Shown: positions 23,035-32,972 of the stretch, piece by piece | Numbering within the stretch: position 1 is the stretch's first letter | Layout of the letters: each line of letters starts with the position of its first letter | NCBI GenBank assembly: GCA_021847485.1 | Contig: JAJZRA010000001.1 | Location: forward strand, 25,460-89,459 | Reading direction: 5' to 3' | DNA length: 64,000 nucleotides | Source: a bacterium | GTDB taxonomy: Bacteria > Elusimicrobiota > Elusimicrobia > Elusimicrobiales > UBA9959 | Made by a program: the position numbers and the translations under genes | Notes under the pieces: model-generated | Told to the model about the DNA's origin: nothing | The model's database searches: none | Seen by the model: only the letters and a program-made list of their open reading frames with translations

Positions 23035-25416
23035 ATGTCAAAGAAAAACATCCCGTCCCCCGCAGAGTTCGACGACGTCAGCTTCGCGCCCGGGGTCAGC
23101 TTCGCGCGCAAGGTCATCTGGTGGTGGCTGCCGCTGCTGTACCTGCTGATCTCGGACACGTTCTACCTGCGCACCTACGATTCGGCGCAGGTGAAGATCA
23201 CGCTGCTGCAGATGGGCGGCATCGGCCTGATAGGGCTGTGGGCCTCGCTGCTGCTGCTCGAGGGGCGCCGCGCCTTCCGCCGCGAGGATTTCATCTTCCT
23301 GGCCCCGTTCTTCGCCTACCTGCTCTACGTGGTGGTCTCGTTCACGCACGCGCCCTACAAGGGCCCCAGCGTAGACGACTTCGTCCGCTACATCATCTAC
23401 ATGTCGATCACGCTGATCGTGGTGCGGGAGTTCACCACCGAAGCCATCGACCGCCTGACGAAGGTGCTGATCATCACGGCCTACATCGCCGTCCTCTACG
23501 GCGTAGTTCAGTTCCTCGACTTCCACTTCTTCCCGCCGAAAGAACAGGGGCCCGGCCTGGACCCGTTCGTCTGGCGCGGGGCTTTCGGGCGCCGCATCTT
23601 CTCCACCTACGGCAATCCCAACTTCTTCGGCAACTTCCTGGTGCTGATCTTCCCTATCGCGCTGACGCAGTTCATGAAGAAGCGTTCGGTCTTCCTGCTG
23701 CCGCTGGTGCTGCTGGACCTGTTCTGCCTCTACGCCACCGAGACCAAGGGCGCGCTGCTGGGCTTCGGCATTTCGTCGTTCCTGTTCCTGGTGTTCTACA
23801 GCTACTTCTTCCTGCGCGACAGGCTGCCTATCAGCCGTCCCAAGTTCCTGGGGCTCGCGCTGCTGCTGCCGCTTACGGCCGTCCTCGTGATCTACAAGAT
23901 AGGCAACCCCATCTCCTACAGTTTCCGCATCAACACCTGGCTGTCCACCTGGGAAATGGTGGAGTCCCACCCGCTCGTCGGCCTGGGCGTGGGCAGTTTC
24001 AAGGTGATCTACCCGGCCTACCGCCGGCCGGCGATCTTCCACCTCGAGGGCAAGCATAACACCGAGACCGACCACGCCGAGGAGGAACACCTCGAGCAGT
24101 GGATGGACAACGGCCTTATAGGCATGGGGCTCTACCTGTGGGTCATAGTCTTCGTGACCGTGGTGGGCCTCCGGGCGCTGGGCGTTATGACGGAAGGACT
24201 TAAAGGCTCCAGGCCGCCGCCGGTGGCCTACGACCTGCTCGGCTACCTCACCGCGCTGCTGGGCATGCTCATCCATAACTTTACCGACGTCAGCATGCGC
24301 TTCGTCTCCTCGGGCGTCTACCTGGGCCTGCTGCCCGGCGTCATCATCAACCTGGCCCGCGGCCACGCGCTGTGGGAACTGCATTACAAGGACGAGGCCG
24401 CCGCCCCCAAGGCCGACCAGGGCCCCGCGCCTTTCTCCTGGGGGCTCTGGGCGGCCAGGGCCGCCGCCCTGTGCGCCCTGTTCTACACGGCTTTCCTCGT
24501 GCTCAGCCAGTTCGACGGGCTGCAGGGCCCGCTGCGCAACTACGTCGCCACCGGCGAGATCCTGCAGTGGTACATCTCCTGGGCGCTGATGCTGTTCTGC
24601 GTGGGCGGCGCCGTCTACGCCTTCGGCAACGTGCTGCTGCGGGGCCTGTCCCCGGCGGTCCCGGTGGTGGTGATCCTCGTCATGTTCCCGATCTACTACT
24701 TCTGGGGCTGGTTCAAGGGCGACGTCTACCACAACATGGCCATCTACTTCTCCAAGCAGGGCAAGTGGGAGGACGCGATCAGCTATTACGAGAAGGTCAA
24801 CAAGCTCAACCCCAGTTTCATCATGCCCTACTACTTCACGGGCAACGTGTTCAACGACCGCTTCAACATGCAGAAGAGCTATCACCCCGAGTGGGGCGAC
24901 AGGAACGAGGTTCCCCGGGACGACTTCGAGCGCGCGATGGCGGCCTACGAGAAGGCCCGGGCGCTGGCGCCGAACTACGTGCAGATGCATCACCAGGTCG
25001 GCACGCTCTACCTGAAGATGTACGAGTACTACATGCGGGCCGGCAAGCCGCAGGAGGCCGCGCTCTACCTGGACAAGGCCCTCGCGCGCCTGAACCTCTA
25101 CGAGAACCTCGACCCGGTCTACCCGCTCAACTACTACCGGAAGGCGCAGGCCTATATAATGAAGCGCGACCTCCCGGCGGCGGAACGGGAGTATCTCAAC
25201 AACATCTACGCGTGGCGCTGCTACGTCAAAGGCCACCTGCACGAGTCGCCCGAGGCCTACACCAACCTGGGCAACGTCCAGTACGCCCTGGGTAAGTACC
25301 GGGAGGCCGCCGAGAGCTACCGGAAGGCGCTCGCGCTGGACCCCGCCTACGAGCAGGCCAGGCGCAACCTCGGCATAGTCCTGGGGCGGCTGCCGGCCGC
25401 CCAGGCCCGGAAATAG
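23035..25416 (+). CDS. O-antigen ligase-like (Wzy/WaaL superfamily) membrane protein with C-terminal TPRs
   Basis: Polytopic; YGNPNFFGNFLVLIFP, HNTETDHAEEEHLEQWMDNGLIG; TPRs at C-term. Track ORF start lies inside the tRNA; start moved to MSKKNIPS. Confidence 0.85.
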   Translation: MSKKNIPSPAEFDDVSFAPGVSFARKVIWWWLPLLYLLISDTFYLRTYDSAQVKITLLQMGGIGLIGLWASLLLLEGRRAFRREDFIFLAPFFAYLLYVVVSFTHAPYKGPSVDDFVRYIIYMSITLIVVREFTTEAIDRLTKVLIITAYIAVLYGVVQFLDFHFFPPKEQGPGLDPFVWRGAFGRRIFSTYGNPNFFGNFLVLIFPIALTQFMKKRSVFLLPLVLLDLFCLYATETKGALLGFGISSFLFLVFYSYFFLRDRLPISRPKFLGLALLLPLTAVLVIYKIGNPISYSFRINTWLSTWEMVESHPLVGLGVGSFKVIYPAYRRPAIFHLEGKHNTETDHAEEEHLEQWMDNGLIGMGLYLWVIVFVTVVGLRALGVMTEGLKGSRPPPVAYDLLGYLTALLGMLIHNFTDVSMRFVSSGVYLGLLPGVIINLARGHALWELHYKDEAAAPKADQGPAPFSWGLWAARAAALCALFYTAFLVLSQFDGLQGPLRNYVATGEILQWYISWALMLFCVGGAVYAFGNVLLRGLSPAVPVVVILVMFPIYYFWGWFKGDVYHNMAIYFSKQGKWEDAISYYEKVNKLNPSFIMPYYFTGNVFNDRFNMQKSYHPEWGDRNEVPRDDFERAMAAYEKARALAPNYVQMHHQVGTLYLKMYEYYMRAGKPQEAALYLDKALARLNLYENLDPVYPLNYYRKAQAYIMKRDLPAAEREYLNNIYAWRCYVKGHLHESPEAYTNLGNVQYALGKYREAAESYRKALALDPAYEQARRNLGIVLGRLPAAQARK

Positions 25417-25422
25417 CCGGCG

Positions 25423-28041
25423 ATGCAGGCCCAGGACGACAAACTCCCTGTCCGGCGCGGCCTGCTGGCCGCGCTGCTGACGGCGGCGTTCTTCGTCGCC
25501 CCGCTGCTGTTCTTTACGGGGCTCACGCGCAACCCGTACTACCTGCAGATCGTCATCCTCAACCTCGCCCTGCTCGGCGCGTCGGCCCTCTTTCTCCTCG
25601 CGTCGCTCAGGCGCGGGACCTGGCTGCTGCCGCGGGCCGCGGCCTCGCGGCCTTTAGCCGCCCTGGGGCTGATCTACCTGGCTTCTTTCCTTCTGTCCTG
25701 GTTCGGCCACGCCCCGTTCTTCCGGCCCGCCATGGCCTCCGAAGGGCTCAAGGCGGGGCTTTTCTTCCTGATCAACGTCGCGGCGGTCTTCTACCTCTCT
25801 TACTCCGTGCCTTTCGCCGGCGAGGGGGAGGAGGAGCCCCGGGCCGGAAGGTGGCTGGCGCTGGTCCTGGGCTGGGGCGCGCTGTGGCTGCTGTTCCCGT
25901 TCCTGCGCACCCCTCCGGCCGGCAACGGGCTGCTCGATCGGCTGCTGGACCCGTACGGCCTGCTGGTCTGGGCCGCCGGCTTCGCCGCCGTGTGGGCCCT
26001 GGTCCGGCGCTGCCGCCAGGAGGACGTCCTGCACCTGGCCCTCGCGGCGGGCGTCATCGCGTCGCTCTACGGCATCCTCGAGTACTTCCACGTCGAAGTG
26101 GTCTGGGCGAAACTGATAAACCCGTACGGCAACCGCTCCGTCTCCACGTTCGGAAATCCGAACTTCATCTCCACTTACGTCGTCATCCTGCTGCCGCTGG
26201 CGGTCTCGCTCCTGCTTAAGGCCCGGGGCGCGGCCCAGCGCTGGTTCTACGGACTCGCGGTCCTGTCCTACGAGGGCATGCTGATGTGCAGCCTGACCCG
26301 CTCCTCCTGGATAGGCGCGGCGGCGGCGCTGGCCCTCCTGTTCTCGTTCCGCTCCCACCGGGAGGCCCTGAAGGCCGGCAGGCGCTTCCTCTACCCTTTC
26401 TTCGGCGCCGCGCTGCTGCTGCTGCTCTTCTGGCCCGCCAGCTCGCTCAAACCCCTGAGTTCGGGCCTGCTGGACAGGGTCTCGGAAGCGGTGACGAACG
26501 TGAATTCCCCGTCCGACATAAACCTCGCCGGCGACACGGGCAGGGTCTACGCCTCGCTGCACCAGCGCCTGCTGATCTGGACCAGCGCCTGGCAGATGGG
26601 CCTGCAGGACCCGCTGCTCGGCAACGGTTGGGGGCAGTTCGAGCTCTTCTATCCCTTCTTCCAGGGGCGCCTGATGCTGGCCTACCCGATGGCGCGCGGC
26701 CTGCGCACCCACGCCAATAACGCGCATAACGAGGTCCTAGAGCAGTGGTCGCAGGCCGGCATTCTCGGCCTCGGGGCTTTCCTCTGGCTGCTGGTGGTCC
26801 TGTTCGGCGGCTTCCTGCGCTTCTACCGGTCCGCCGGGCCGGAGGCCGCCTATCCGGCGGTGCCGCTGGCGGCCGGGCTGGCCGGCGCGCTCGCCGACAA
26901 CATGCTCAACGTTTCCCTGCATTTCGCGGTGCCGGCCCTCGCCTTCTGGTGGGTGGCCGGGGCGCTCGCGCGGCGGACGGCCGGGGCCGTCCAGCGCGGG
27001 CCGTGGGCCCGTCCCCGCCTCTCAGCGGTCCTCGCCTGGGCGCTGCTCGGGGCCTGCCTGGCCGGGGCCTGGTTCTGGCAGCGCCAGTTCAAGAGGGAGT
27101 TCCTCTACTTCGAAGGCTTCCGGGCCATGCGGGCCGGCGACGCGCGGGGCGCGGCGGAGAGCCTGTTCGGGGCGTGGCAGGCGCACCCGCGCGAGGTCAA
27201 CAGCAACTACGAGATGGGCAACGCCTACGTGCGCTCCGGGGACGAGCAGAAAGGTCTGTGGGCCTACGGCGAAGCGCTCAAGTCCAACGCCGGTTACGAC
27301 GAGATCTACTTCAACAGGGCCATAGTTCTCAAACGCCTGGGCCGCCTGGCCGAGGCCCGCGCCGACCTGCGGGCCTCCACGCTGATCAACCCGATGAACC
27401 TGACCGCCTGGCAGGCGCTCGCCGAGGCTTACCTGACCGACCCGGGGAAGGCCGCGCTCGCGCCGGAGGCCGTCGCCGACTTTTCCGAGGCGGTCAGGGT
27501 CTTCCCGCACGACGGGAATCTCTGGAACACGCTTGGGTATTTCTACACGCTGGCCAAGGACTACAAAGCCGCCCGCGACGCCTACGGGAGGGGGGTCCTG
27601 GAGGACCCGGAGAACCGCATGCTCGCCGAGAACCTGGCCGGCGTCTCGCGGCAGCTCGGGACCGTCAACGACCCGGACCTGGCCTGGCTGGCCGCCTATT
27701 CCAGGCTGGCGGCCTCGCTCTCCGGGACGCCCGGGCCGGGGGACCTGAAAGCGGCCGACGGGCTGGTGGCCGCGCACCCCGGCAACGTGAAAGCCCTGGC
27801 GCTGCGCGCCAAGCTGCTCTTCAAGGCCGGCCGTCTCGACGAGGCCGCCGCGGACCTGAGGGCGGTGCTGGCCGAGGACTACGCCGACAACTCGGCCCGC
27901 TACGGGCTGGCGGTTATCCTGGAAAAGAAGGGGGACCTGAAAGGCGCGGCGGCGCAGTGGCGCGCTTTCCTGGAGCTGGAGCCGGGCAACTCCGCGGTCG
28001 CGGCGCGCCTGAAGGCGGATTCGCAAGGACCGGCGCGCTGA
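25423..28041 (+). CDS. O-antigen ligase-like membrane protein with C-terminal TPRs (paralogue)
   Basis: FGNPNFISTYVVILLP, HANNAHNEVLEQWSQAGILGLG; TPRs. Confidence 0.85.
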   Translation: MQAQDDKLPVRRGLLAALLTAAFFVAPLLFFTGLTRNPYYLQIVILNLALLGASALFLLASLRRGTWLLPRAAASRPLAALGLIYLASFLLSWFGHAPFFRPAMASEGLKAGLFFLINVAAVFYLSYSVPFAGEGEEEPRAGRWLALVLGWGALWLLFPFLRTPPAGNGLLDRLLDPYGLLVWAAGFAAVWALVRRCRQEDVLHLALAAGVIASLYGILEYFHVEVVWAKLINPYGNRSVSTFGNPNFISTYVVILLPLAVSLLLKARGAAQRWFYGLAVLSYEGMLMCSLTRSSWIGAAAALALLFSFRSHREALKAGRRFLYPFFGAALLLLLFWPASSLKPLSSGLLDRVSEAVTNVNSPSDINLAGDTGRVYASLHQRLLIWTSAWQMGLQDPLLGNGWGQFELFYPFFQGRLMLAYPMARGLRTHANNAHNEVLEQWSQAGILGLGAFLWLLVVLFGGFLRFYRSAGPEAAYPAVPLAAGLAGALADNMLNVSLHFAVPALAFWWVAGALARRTAGAVQRGPWARPRLSAVLAWALLGACLAGAWFWQRQFKREFLYFEGFRAMRAGDARGAAESLFGAWQAHPREVNSNYEMGNAYVRSGDEQKGLWAYGEALKSNAGYDEIYFNRAIVLKRLGRLAEARADLRASTLINPMNLTAWQALAEAYLTDPGKAALAPEAVADFSEAVRVFPHDGNLWNTLGYFYTLAKDYKAARDAYGRGVLEDPENRMLAENLAGVSRQLGTVNDPDLAWLAAYSRLAASLSGTPGPGDLKAADGLVAAHPGNVKALALRAKLLFKAGRLDEAAADLRAVLAEDYADNSARYGLAVILEKKGDLKGAAAQWRAFLELEPGNSAVAARLKADSQGPAR

Positions 28042-28141
28042 GCAGGTCAAAAACCTGTAACAATCCTGTAATAATTAGGCAAACAGGAAAAGGTTGAATA
28101 TAGACGCGGAGGGCCCGGTACGGCCCCGCGGAGCTTTTAAA

Positions 28142-29965
28142 ATGAGAAAATACCATGCCCCTAAACTGGCGACGCCGGCCCTGCTGCTGGCCCTGCTGCT
28201 CGCCCCGACCGGCCAGTTCCTCCCGGAGCTTTCCGCCCAGGCAGGCCGCAGCGGCGGGGTCAGCCGCTCGATGGAGCAGGCCATCCGCCTCTACCACGAG
28301 GGGCAGGACACCGAGGCGATGGACAGGTTCATGGATATCCTGGTCAAGGGCACGCCGTCGGAGAAGGCCCTCGCCAACGAGTACATCTCCAAGATAACGC
28401 TGCGCATGAACACCGGCGTCAATACCGTCAAGGACCGCGGGGCCGAACCGTCCGCCCTGCACGAGGTCTCGGTGGCGAAGCCCCGCGATACGGGCGCGGG
28501 CCGCCCGGCGGACGACGTCAGGGGCGGCGACGACCGGGAAGAGGACGAGGGCGGCGCCGCGGAGGAGGGGGAGGCGCAGAAGGCGCGGGCTTCGGAGAAG
28601 ATAACGGCCCGGATCGCCCAGATGCGCAGGGACCTGCTGCTGGAACTGGGCCGCGGCAACGCGGTCAAGATCTATATGGGCGATTCGATGCCGAAGGCCC
28701 TGACGCTGGACCCCGCTTACTTCTTCACCGGAGAGACCTCCTTCCGCCCCGGCAGCGACAAGACCCTGGCCGCCTTGGCGGGCCTGCTCTTCACGCTGGG
28801 CAAGGCCAACTGCCTGATCCTGCCGGAAGGCACGGCGGAGGGCGACGTAAAGATCCGCAGCATCCGCCGGGCGCTGGCCCTGAACTCCTATTTCGAGTCC
28901 CGCGGCATCTCCAAGTCCCGGCTGGAGGTCAACCTGACCGGGACCGGCGTCAGCTTCCCCCGGGAACTGACCAATATAAGCGGAATGGTCATCATCTTCG
29001 ATTATGACAAGGCCCCGCTACTCAAGGACGAGGCGGACCCCAGGACGAAGGGGCCGCGCGTCTCTCTCGGCGTCTACCCCACTTCGATCTCCGTGCAGAA
29101 GAACGAAGGCGCCATAGTGGAGTTCTCCGTCTTCGAACCCCCTACCGGCTCCCCGACGTGGAAGTTCCAGGTCTTCCAGGTGCAGAAGGACGGTTCCCGG
29201 CTCCAGCTCCAGGAATTCTCCGGCTCCGGCCCCCAGTACAACCAGAGTTTCTGGAACGGCCGCAAGAAGTTCTTCGGCGCTCCCTACCCTTCGGGCAAGT
29301 ACATGTTCACCGTGACCGCCTCCGACATCGAGGGCAGGGAGACCTCGCTGTCCCGGCTGCTGCTGGTCAAGCCCACCGCGGAGGAGGAGCGCGCCGCGCT
29401 GATGGCCAGGCCCGCCGCGCGTTCGGCCGAACGCAGGGAGACCGTGACCCCCTCGGGCGTCAAGGCCAGGGCGGTGACGAGGAAAGGCGCCGCGTTGAAA
29501 GGCAAGACCCTCAAGGGCAAGGCTCCAGCCAGGGTCAAGGGCAAGGGCGCCAAGACCCGCAAGAAGAAGCCGGCCGCGGCCGCTCCCCCGGCCGGGGACT
29601 CCGCGGAGCCGCGGAACGGCGGCGAAGCTCCTTCCGGCGACTCCCAGCCCGCGGCCTTCTCGGGCCAGGTCAGCTACAAGATCTATTTCAAGGAGAACAC
29701 CACCAGCCTGACGGCCACCAGCGAGAAGCGCCTGGCCCAGGTGGCGGAGACCCTGGGCTACTATCCGATGGCCACCATAATCCTTACCGGCTACGCCTAT
29801 TCCGGAGAGGCGAATGCGGACGCGGTGGCCGAGAGCCGGGCCGACTACGTCGCCGCCCGCCTGGCCGAAAAGTACAGGATAGACCGTTCCAGGATGGAGG
29901 TCAACTCAGCGGTCTCGGAAGTGCCGAAGAGTATCGTGGAGATAAAACTTGCCGGTAAGGAATAG
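28142..29965 (+). CDS. OmpA-family protein with two OmpA-like regions and Ig-like middle
   Basis: C-term KIYFKENTTSLTATSEKRLAQVAETL...LTGYAYSGEANADAVAESRADYVAARL; weaker copy in middle (ALNSYFESRGISKSRLEVNLTG). Confidence 0.78.
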   Translation: MRKYHAPKLATPALLLALLLAPTGQFLPELSAQAGRSGGVSRSMEQAIRLYHEGQDTEAMDRFMDILVKGTPSEKALANEYISKITLRMNTGVNTVKDRGAEPSALHEVSVAKPRDTGAGRPADDVRGGDDREEDEGGAAEEGEAQKARASEKITARIAQMRRDLLLELGRGNAVKIYMGDSMPKALTLDPAYFFTGETSFRPGSDKTLAALAGLLFTLGKANCLILPEGTAEGDVKIRSIRRALALNSYFESRGISKSRLEVNLTGTGVSFPRELTNISGMVIIFDYDKAPLLKDEADPRTKGPRVSLGVYPTSISVQKNEGAIVEFSVFEPPTGSPTWKFQVFQVQKDGSRLQLQEFSGSGPQYNQSFWNGRKKFFGAPYPSGKYMFTVTASDIEGRETSLSRLLLVKPTAEEERAALMARPAARSAERRETVTPSGVKARAVTRKGAALKGKTLKGKAPARVKGKGAKTRKKKPAAAAPPAGDSAEPRNGGEAPSGDSQPAAFSGQVSYKIYFKENTTSLTATSEKRLAQVAETLGYYPMATIILTGYAYSGEANADAVAESRADYVAARLAEKYRIDRSRMEVNSAVSEVPKSIVEIKLAGKE

Positions 29966-30001
29966 ACAAATATCAACTATATTATTTAAAATCTAAAAGT
30001 T

Positions 30002-31576
30002 ATGGCTAAAACAGAAGGGAAGGCCTTTCTGGGCGTCTACGTTTCTCCGAAGGAGATCTCGATCGCCCAGATGAAGATAGGCAAGGACTCCAAACCGGAG
30101 CCCGAGCACCTCGTTACCTTCCCGACGGGCTTCGCGGTGAAGGAGGGGATGCTGCGCCCCCTGTCCCTCAACCACGAGTTCTTCAGCGAGAAGGCCCCCT
30201 GGCTGGCGCCTTTCAAGCAGGCCATCAAGAGCGTTTCCTGGGACACCTCTTCGGCCGTCGTGACGCTCTCCCCGCAGTTCGCGATCCTCCGCTATTTCGT
30301 GATGCCGGCCATCGAGCGCCGTTTCTGGAGCAAGTCGATCCCGCTCGAGTCCAAGAAGTACATCCCGGTCTCCTTCGAGGAGGTCGTCTACGATTTCAAC
30401 GCCGTGCCCGCGGACGGCGGCAAGAAGCTGGGCGTGCTGTTCGGCCTGACCCAGCGCAAGAGCGTCGAGTTCCTGACCGAGACCCTCAAGTCCGCGGGGC
30501 TTACCCTGGCGGCCCTGGAGGTCAGCGCCGTCTCCCTTGAACGGCTGCTCGGTTTTACTGACGCCCAGGATCACGACGCGAAGGGCTACATCCATTTCGC
30601 CGCCGGCACCACGCTGATGATGTTCTCCCACGGCGGCTATCCGGTGCTGTACCGCGAGACGGATTCCGACGCCGGCGGCACTATGAGCGACCGCCGCCGC
30701 CTGGACATAAACGGCGCGGTCCAGTTCGTGGACCGCTATGTGGGCGGGAAGGACTACAAGAAGATCATGCTCAGCGGCGACGGCGCCGAGGGCGCCAAGC
30801 CCGCCGCCGAGAAGGAAGCCGCGCCGATAGCCGTGGAGGTCTGGGACTGCGCCAAGACCTGCGGCCTGAAGGGCAACGAGGCCGCCGGGCTCTTCGCGGC
30901 GGGCGCCGCGCTGCGCGAGCGGGTCCCGGGCCGCCTGAAGCTGGACGTCTCGGGCGTCAGCACCGCCGCCGCGCTCGAGAAACAGGTGCAGTCCTACGTC
31001 TGGAACGTCACCTTCATGCTCGGCGGGTTCCTTCTGCTCCTCGCGCTGATCGCCCAAGCCAGGCTCATGATGATCAATTCCCGCCTGGTCGGCCTGAACT
31101 CCAGGGTGATGGACGTCTCGGAACTGGAGGGCAGCGACGCCGACACCATACGGGCGAAGATAGAGCGGATACAGGCGGACGCCAAGATGCTCACGTCCCT
31201 CACGCAGGACGCTAATACCCTGGCGCCCAAGCTTTCCGCCATCGCCGACCAGATCCCCCAGCCCCTCTGGATCGTAGATATCAACTACTCGAGCCCGCTG
31301 GGAGTGTCCGAGGCGATGGGCTCCTCCACCGAGCTGAAACTGGTCGGGGAGACCTTCCTCAAGGGCGAGGCCAAGATGCGCGCCGTCGACGCGTTCACCA
31401 AGGCCCTGAAGGCCACGCCGGAGTTCAAGCCTTTCACGCCGCCGGCCGGGAGGATGGACAGCACTACGGACGCCGAGAGTTCCCAGCCCGGGATGGCGAC
31501 GCCGTCCGGGGAGGACCCGCTGGCCCCTAAGCCGGGCGGCTTCTCGGTGACCTGCGTCGCCAACAAGAGGAACTAG
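30002..31576 (+). CDS. PilM-PilN-like fusion (type IV pilus inner-membrane platform)
   Basis: N-term PilM-like actin fold (FLGVYVSPKEISIAQMK), TM at WNVTFMLGGFLLLLALIAQ, PilN-like C-term; operon position. Confidence 0.75.
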   Translation: MAKTEGKAFLGVYVSPKEISIAQMKIGKDSKPEPEHLVTFPTGFAVKEGMLRPLSLNHEFFSEKAPWLAPFKQAIKSVSWDTSSAVVTLSPQFAILRYFVMPAIERRFWSKSIPLESKKYIPVSFEEVVYDFNAVPADGGKKLGVLFGLTQRKSVEFLTETLKSAGLTLAALEVSAVSLERLLGFTDAQDHDAKGYIHFAAGTTLMMFSHGGYPVLYRETDSDAGGTMSDRRRLDINGAVQFVDRYVGGKDYKKIMLSGDGAEGAKPAAEKEAAPIAVEVWDCAKTCGLKGNEAAGLFAAGAALRERVPGRLKLDVSGVSTAAALEKQVQSYVWNVTFMLGGFLLLLALIAQARLMMINSRLVGLNSRVMDVSELEGSDADTIRAKIERIQADAKMLTSLTQDANTLAPKLSAIADQIPQPLWIVDINYSSPLGVSEAMGSSTELKLVGETFLKGEAKMRAVDAFTKALKATPEFKPFTPPAGRMDSTTDAESSQPGMATPSGEDPLAPKPGGFSVTCVANKRN

Positions 31577-31578
31577 AT

Positions 31579-32178
31579 ATGACGCCGCTCATAACTTCCC
31601 TGCTGGCCAAGGCCCGGTCCTTCTTCAAGGACATGGCGGATAACGTCATGATCATCTACGGGGAGAAGGGGATAGAGCCTTTCAAGAAGCCGCTGATGAT
31701 AGCCCTTCCTACGCTGCTGGTGCTCTACGCCGGCGTCTACAGCCCGCTCGGCTCGAAGCTCTCCGCGGCCAAGACCAAGCTGGAAGTGCTTACCGTGGTG
31801 GCGCAGTACGCCTCCGATTACCAGGACGCCAAGACCAGGCTGTCCGCCTACCAGCGCAGGCTGCCGCTGCTCAAGGACAAGGACGAGTGGCTTAACTACA
31901 TCATCACCAGCACGGCGCGCTCCTACGGCATCTCTTTCGACGGGGTCAGCGGCCAGAAGGAGTCCGAGATCGGCAATTTCCTGGTGGTCTCGCGCGAGGT
32001 CACGGTGACCACCACCTACGCCAAGCTCGGTAAATGGCTGGCAGAGATAGAGAATTCCCCGATCTTCCTGAGGGTCATCGAGCTGGACGCCCGCCGCGAC
32101 GCCAATAACCCCGGCACGGTAAAGGTCACGTTCCGCCTGGCCACCGTCTTCCCGCGGTTCCAGGGGGGGAGGGGCTGA
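31579..32178 (+). CDS. PilO/GspM-like pilus assembly protein
   Basis: Single TM, coiled coil, position between PilMN and PilP/secretin. Confidence 0.7.
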   Translation: MTPLITSLLAKARSFFKDMADNVMIIYGEKGIEPFKKPLMIALPTLLVLYAGVYSPLGSKLSAAKTKLEVLTVVAQYASDYQDAKTRLSAYQRRLPLLKDKDEWLNYIITSTARSYGISFDGVSGQKESEIGNFLVVSREVTVTTTYAKLGKWLAEIENSPIFLRVIELDARRDANNPGTVKVTFRLATVFPRFQGGRG

Positions 32179-32179
32179 T

Positions 32180-32908
32180 ATGAAGAGCCTTACCTCCATG
32201 CTGGGCTGGCTGCTGCTGCTGGCGGTGCTGGCGGTGCCGTCTTTCCTTTTCTATAACTGGTGGACCAAGAGCAGGCAGCAGACCTCCTCCGAACTGGCGC
32301 AGGAACCGGTGCAGGCCAACATCTTCCCGTCCTCCGAGAAGGCCGCGCCCGCCGCCCCGCCGGCCCGGTCCACCGCTCCCGCGCCTTCCCCCGAGGTCCA
32401 GCCCGGCCCCAAGGCCGCGCAGGAGAGTGCTTCCCAGCCGGCGGCCGCCACCCGCCCCGCGGCGCAGCAGGCCGCCCGGCAGCCCGCGCCGCAGCAGCCC
32501 GCGCCCCAGCCGCCGGCCCCCGCTTCCCAACCGGCGCAGGTCCAGCAGTCCAGCGCGCCGGCCCGCTCGGTCGCGGTCTCCACCGCGCCTAAGCCGGTTT
32601 CTTACTACGACCCGAAGACCGACCGCGATCCCACCCTTTCGCCTGCCGACTACAGCAAGATCAAAAAGCTCGAGCTGGAGCGCCTGGAGGCGGCCCGCCA
32701 GGCGCGCCTGGCGGCTTTACATCGTCCTTCCGAGCCGACCATCGAGAGCCGCCTGCTGCTCCAGGGGATAATAGGCAACGCGGCCATCATAAACGGGGAC
32801 ATGTATTACGCCGGGCAGTCGGTGCGGGGCGCCAAGATACTTAAGATCGGCGCCAATTACGTCATATTGGAATACAAGGGCCGCAGGTTCCGGAAGGTGC
32901 TCAGGTAG
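32180..32908 (+). CDS. PilP/GspC-like protein with Pro/Ala/Gln-rich linker
   Basis: TM, P/A/Q linker, C-term LLLQGIIGNAAIINGDMYYAGQSVRGAKILKIGANYVILEYKGRRFRKVL. Confidence 0.75.
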   Translation: MKSLTSMLGWLLLLAVLAVPSFLFYNWWTKSRQQTSSELAQEPVQANIFPSSEKAAPAAPPARSTAPAPSPEVQPGPKAAQESASQPAAATRPAAQQAARQPAPQQPAPQPPAPASQPAQVQQSSAPARSVAVSTAPKPVSYYDPKTDRDPTLSPADYSKIKKLELERLEAARQARLAALHRPSEPTIESRLLLQGIIGNAAIINGDMYYAGQSVRGAKILKIGANYVILEYKGRRFRKVLR

Positions 32909-32972
32909 CGGCTCTGGCCCCGGCCCGGGAACTTAACATATAATGAATGTCAGGGAGCCTCACGGAGGAGCT

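Noticed and set aside
23038-25242. 734-aa minus-strand ORF
   Set aside because: Antisense to the O-antigen-ligase-like gene, low-complexity H/V/Q/E/R.
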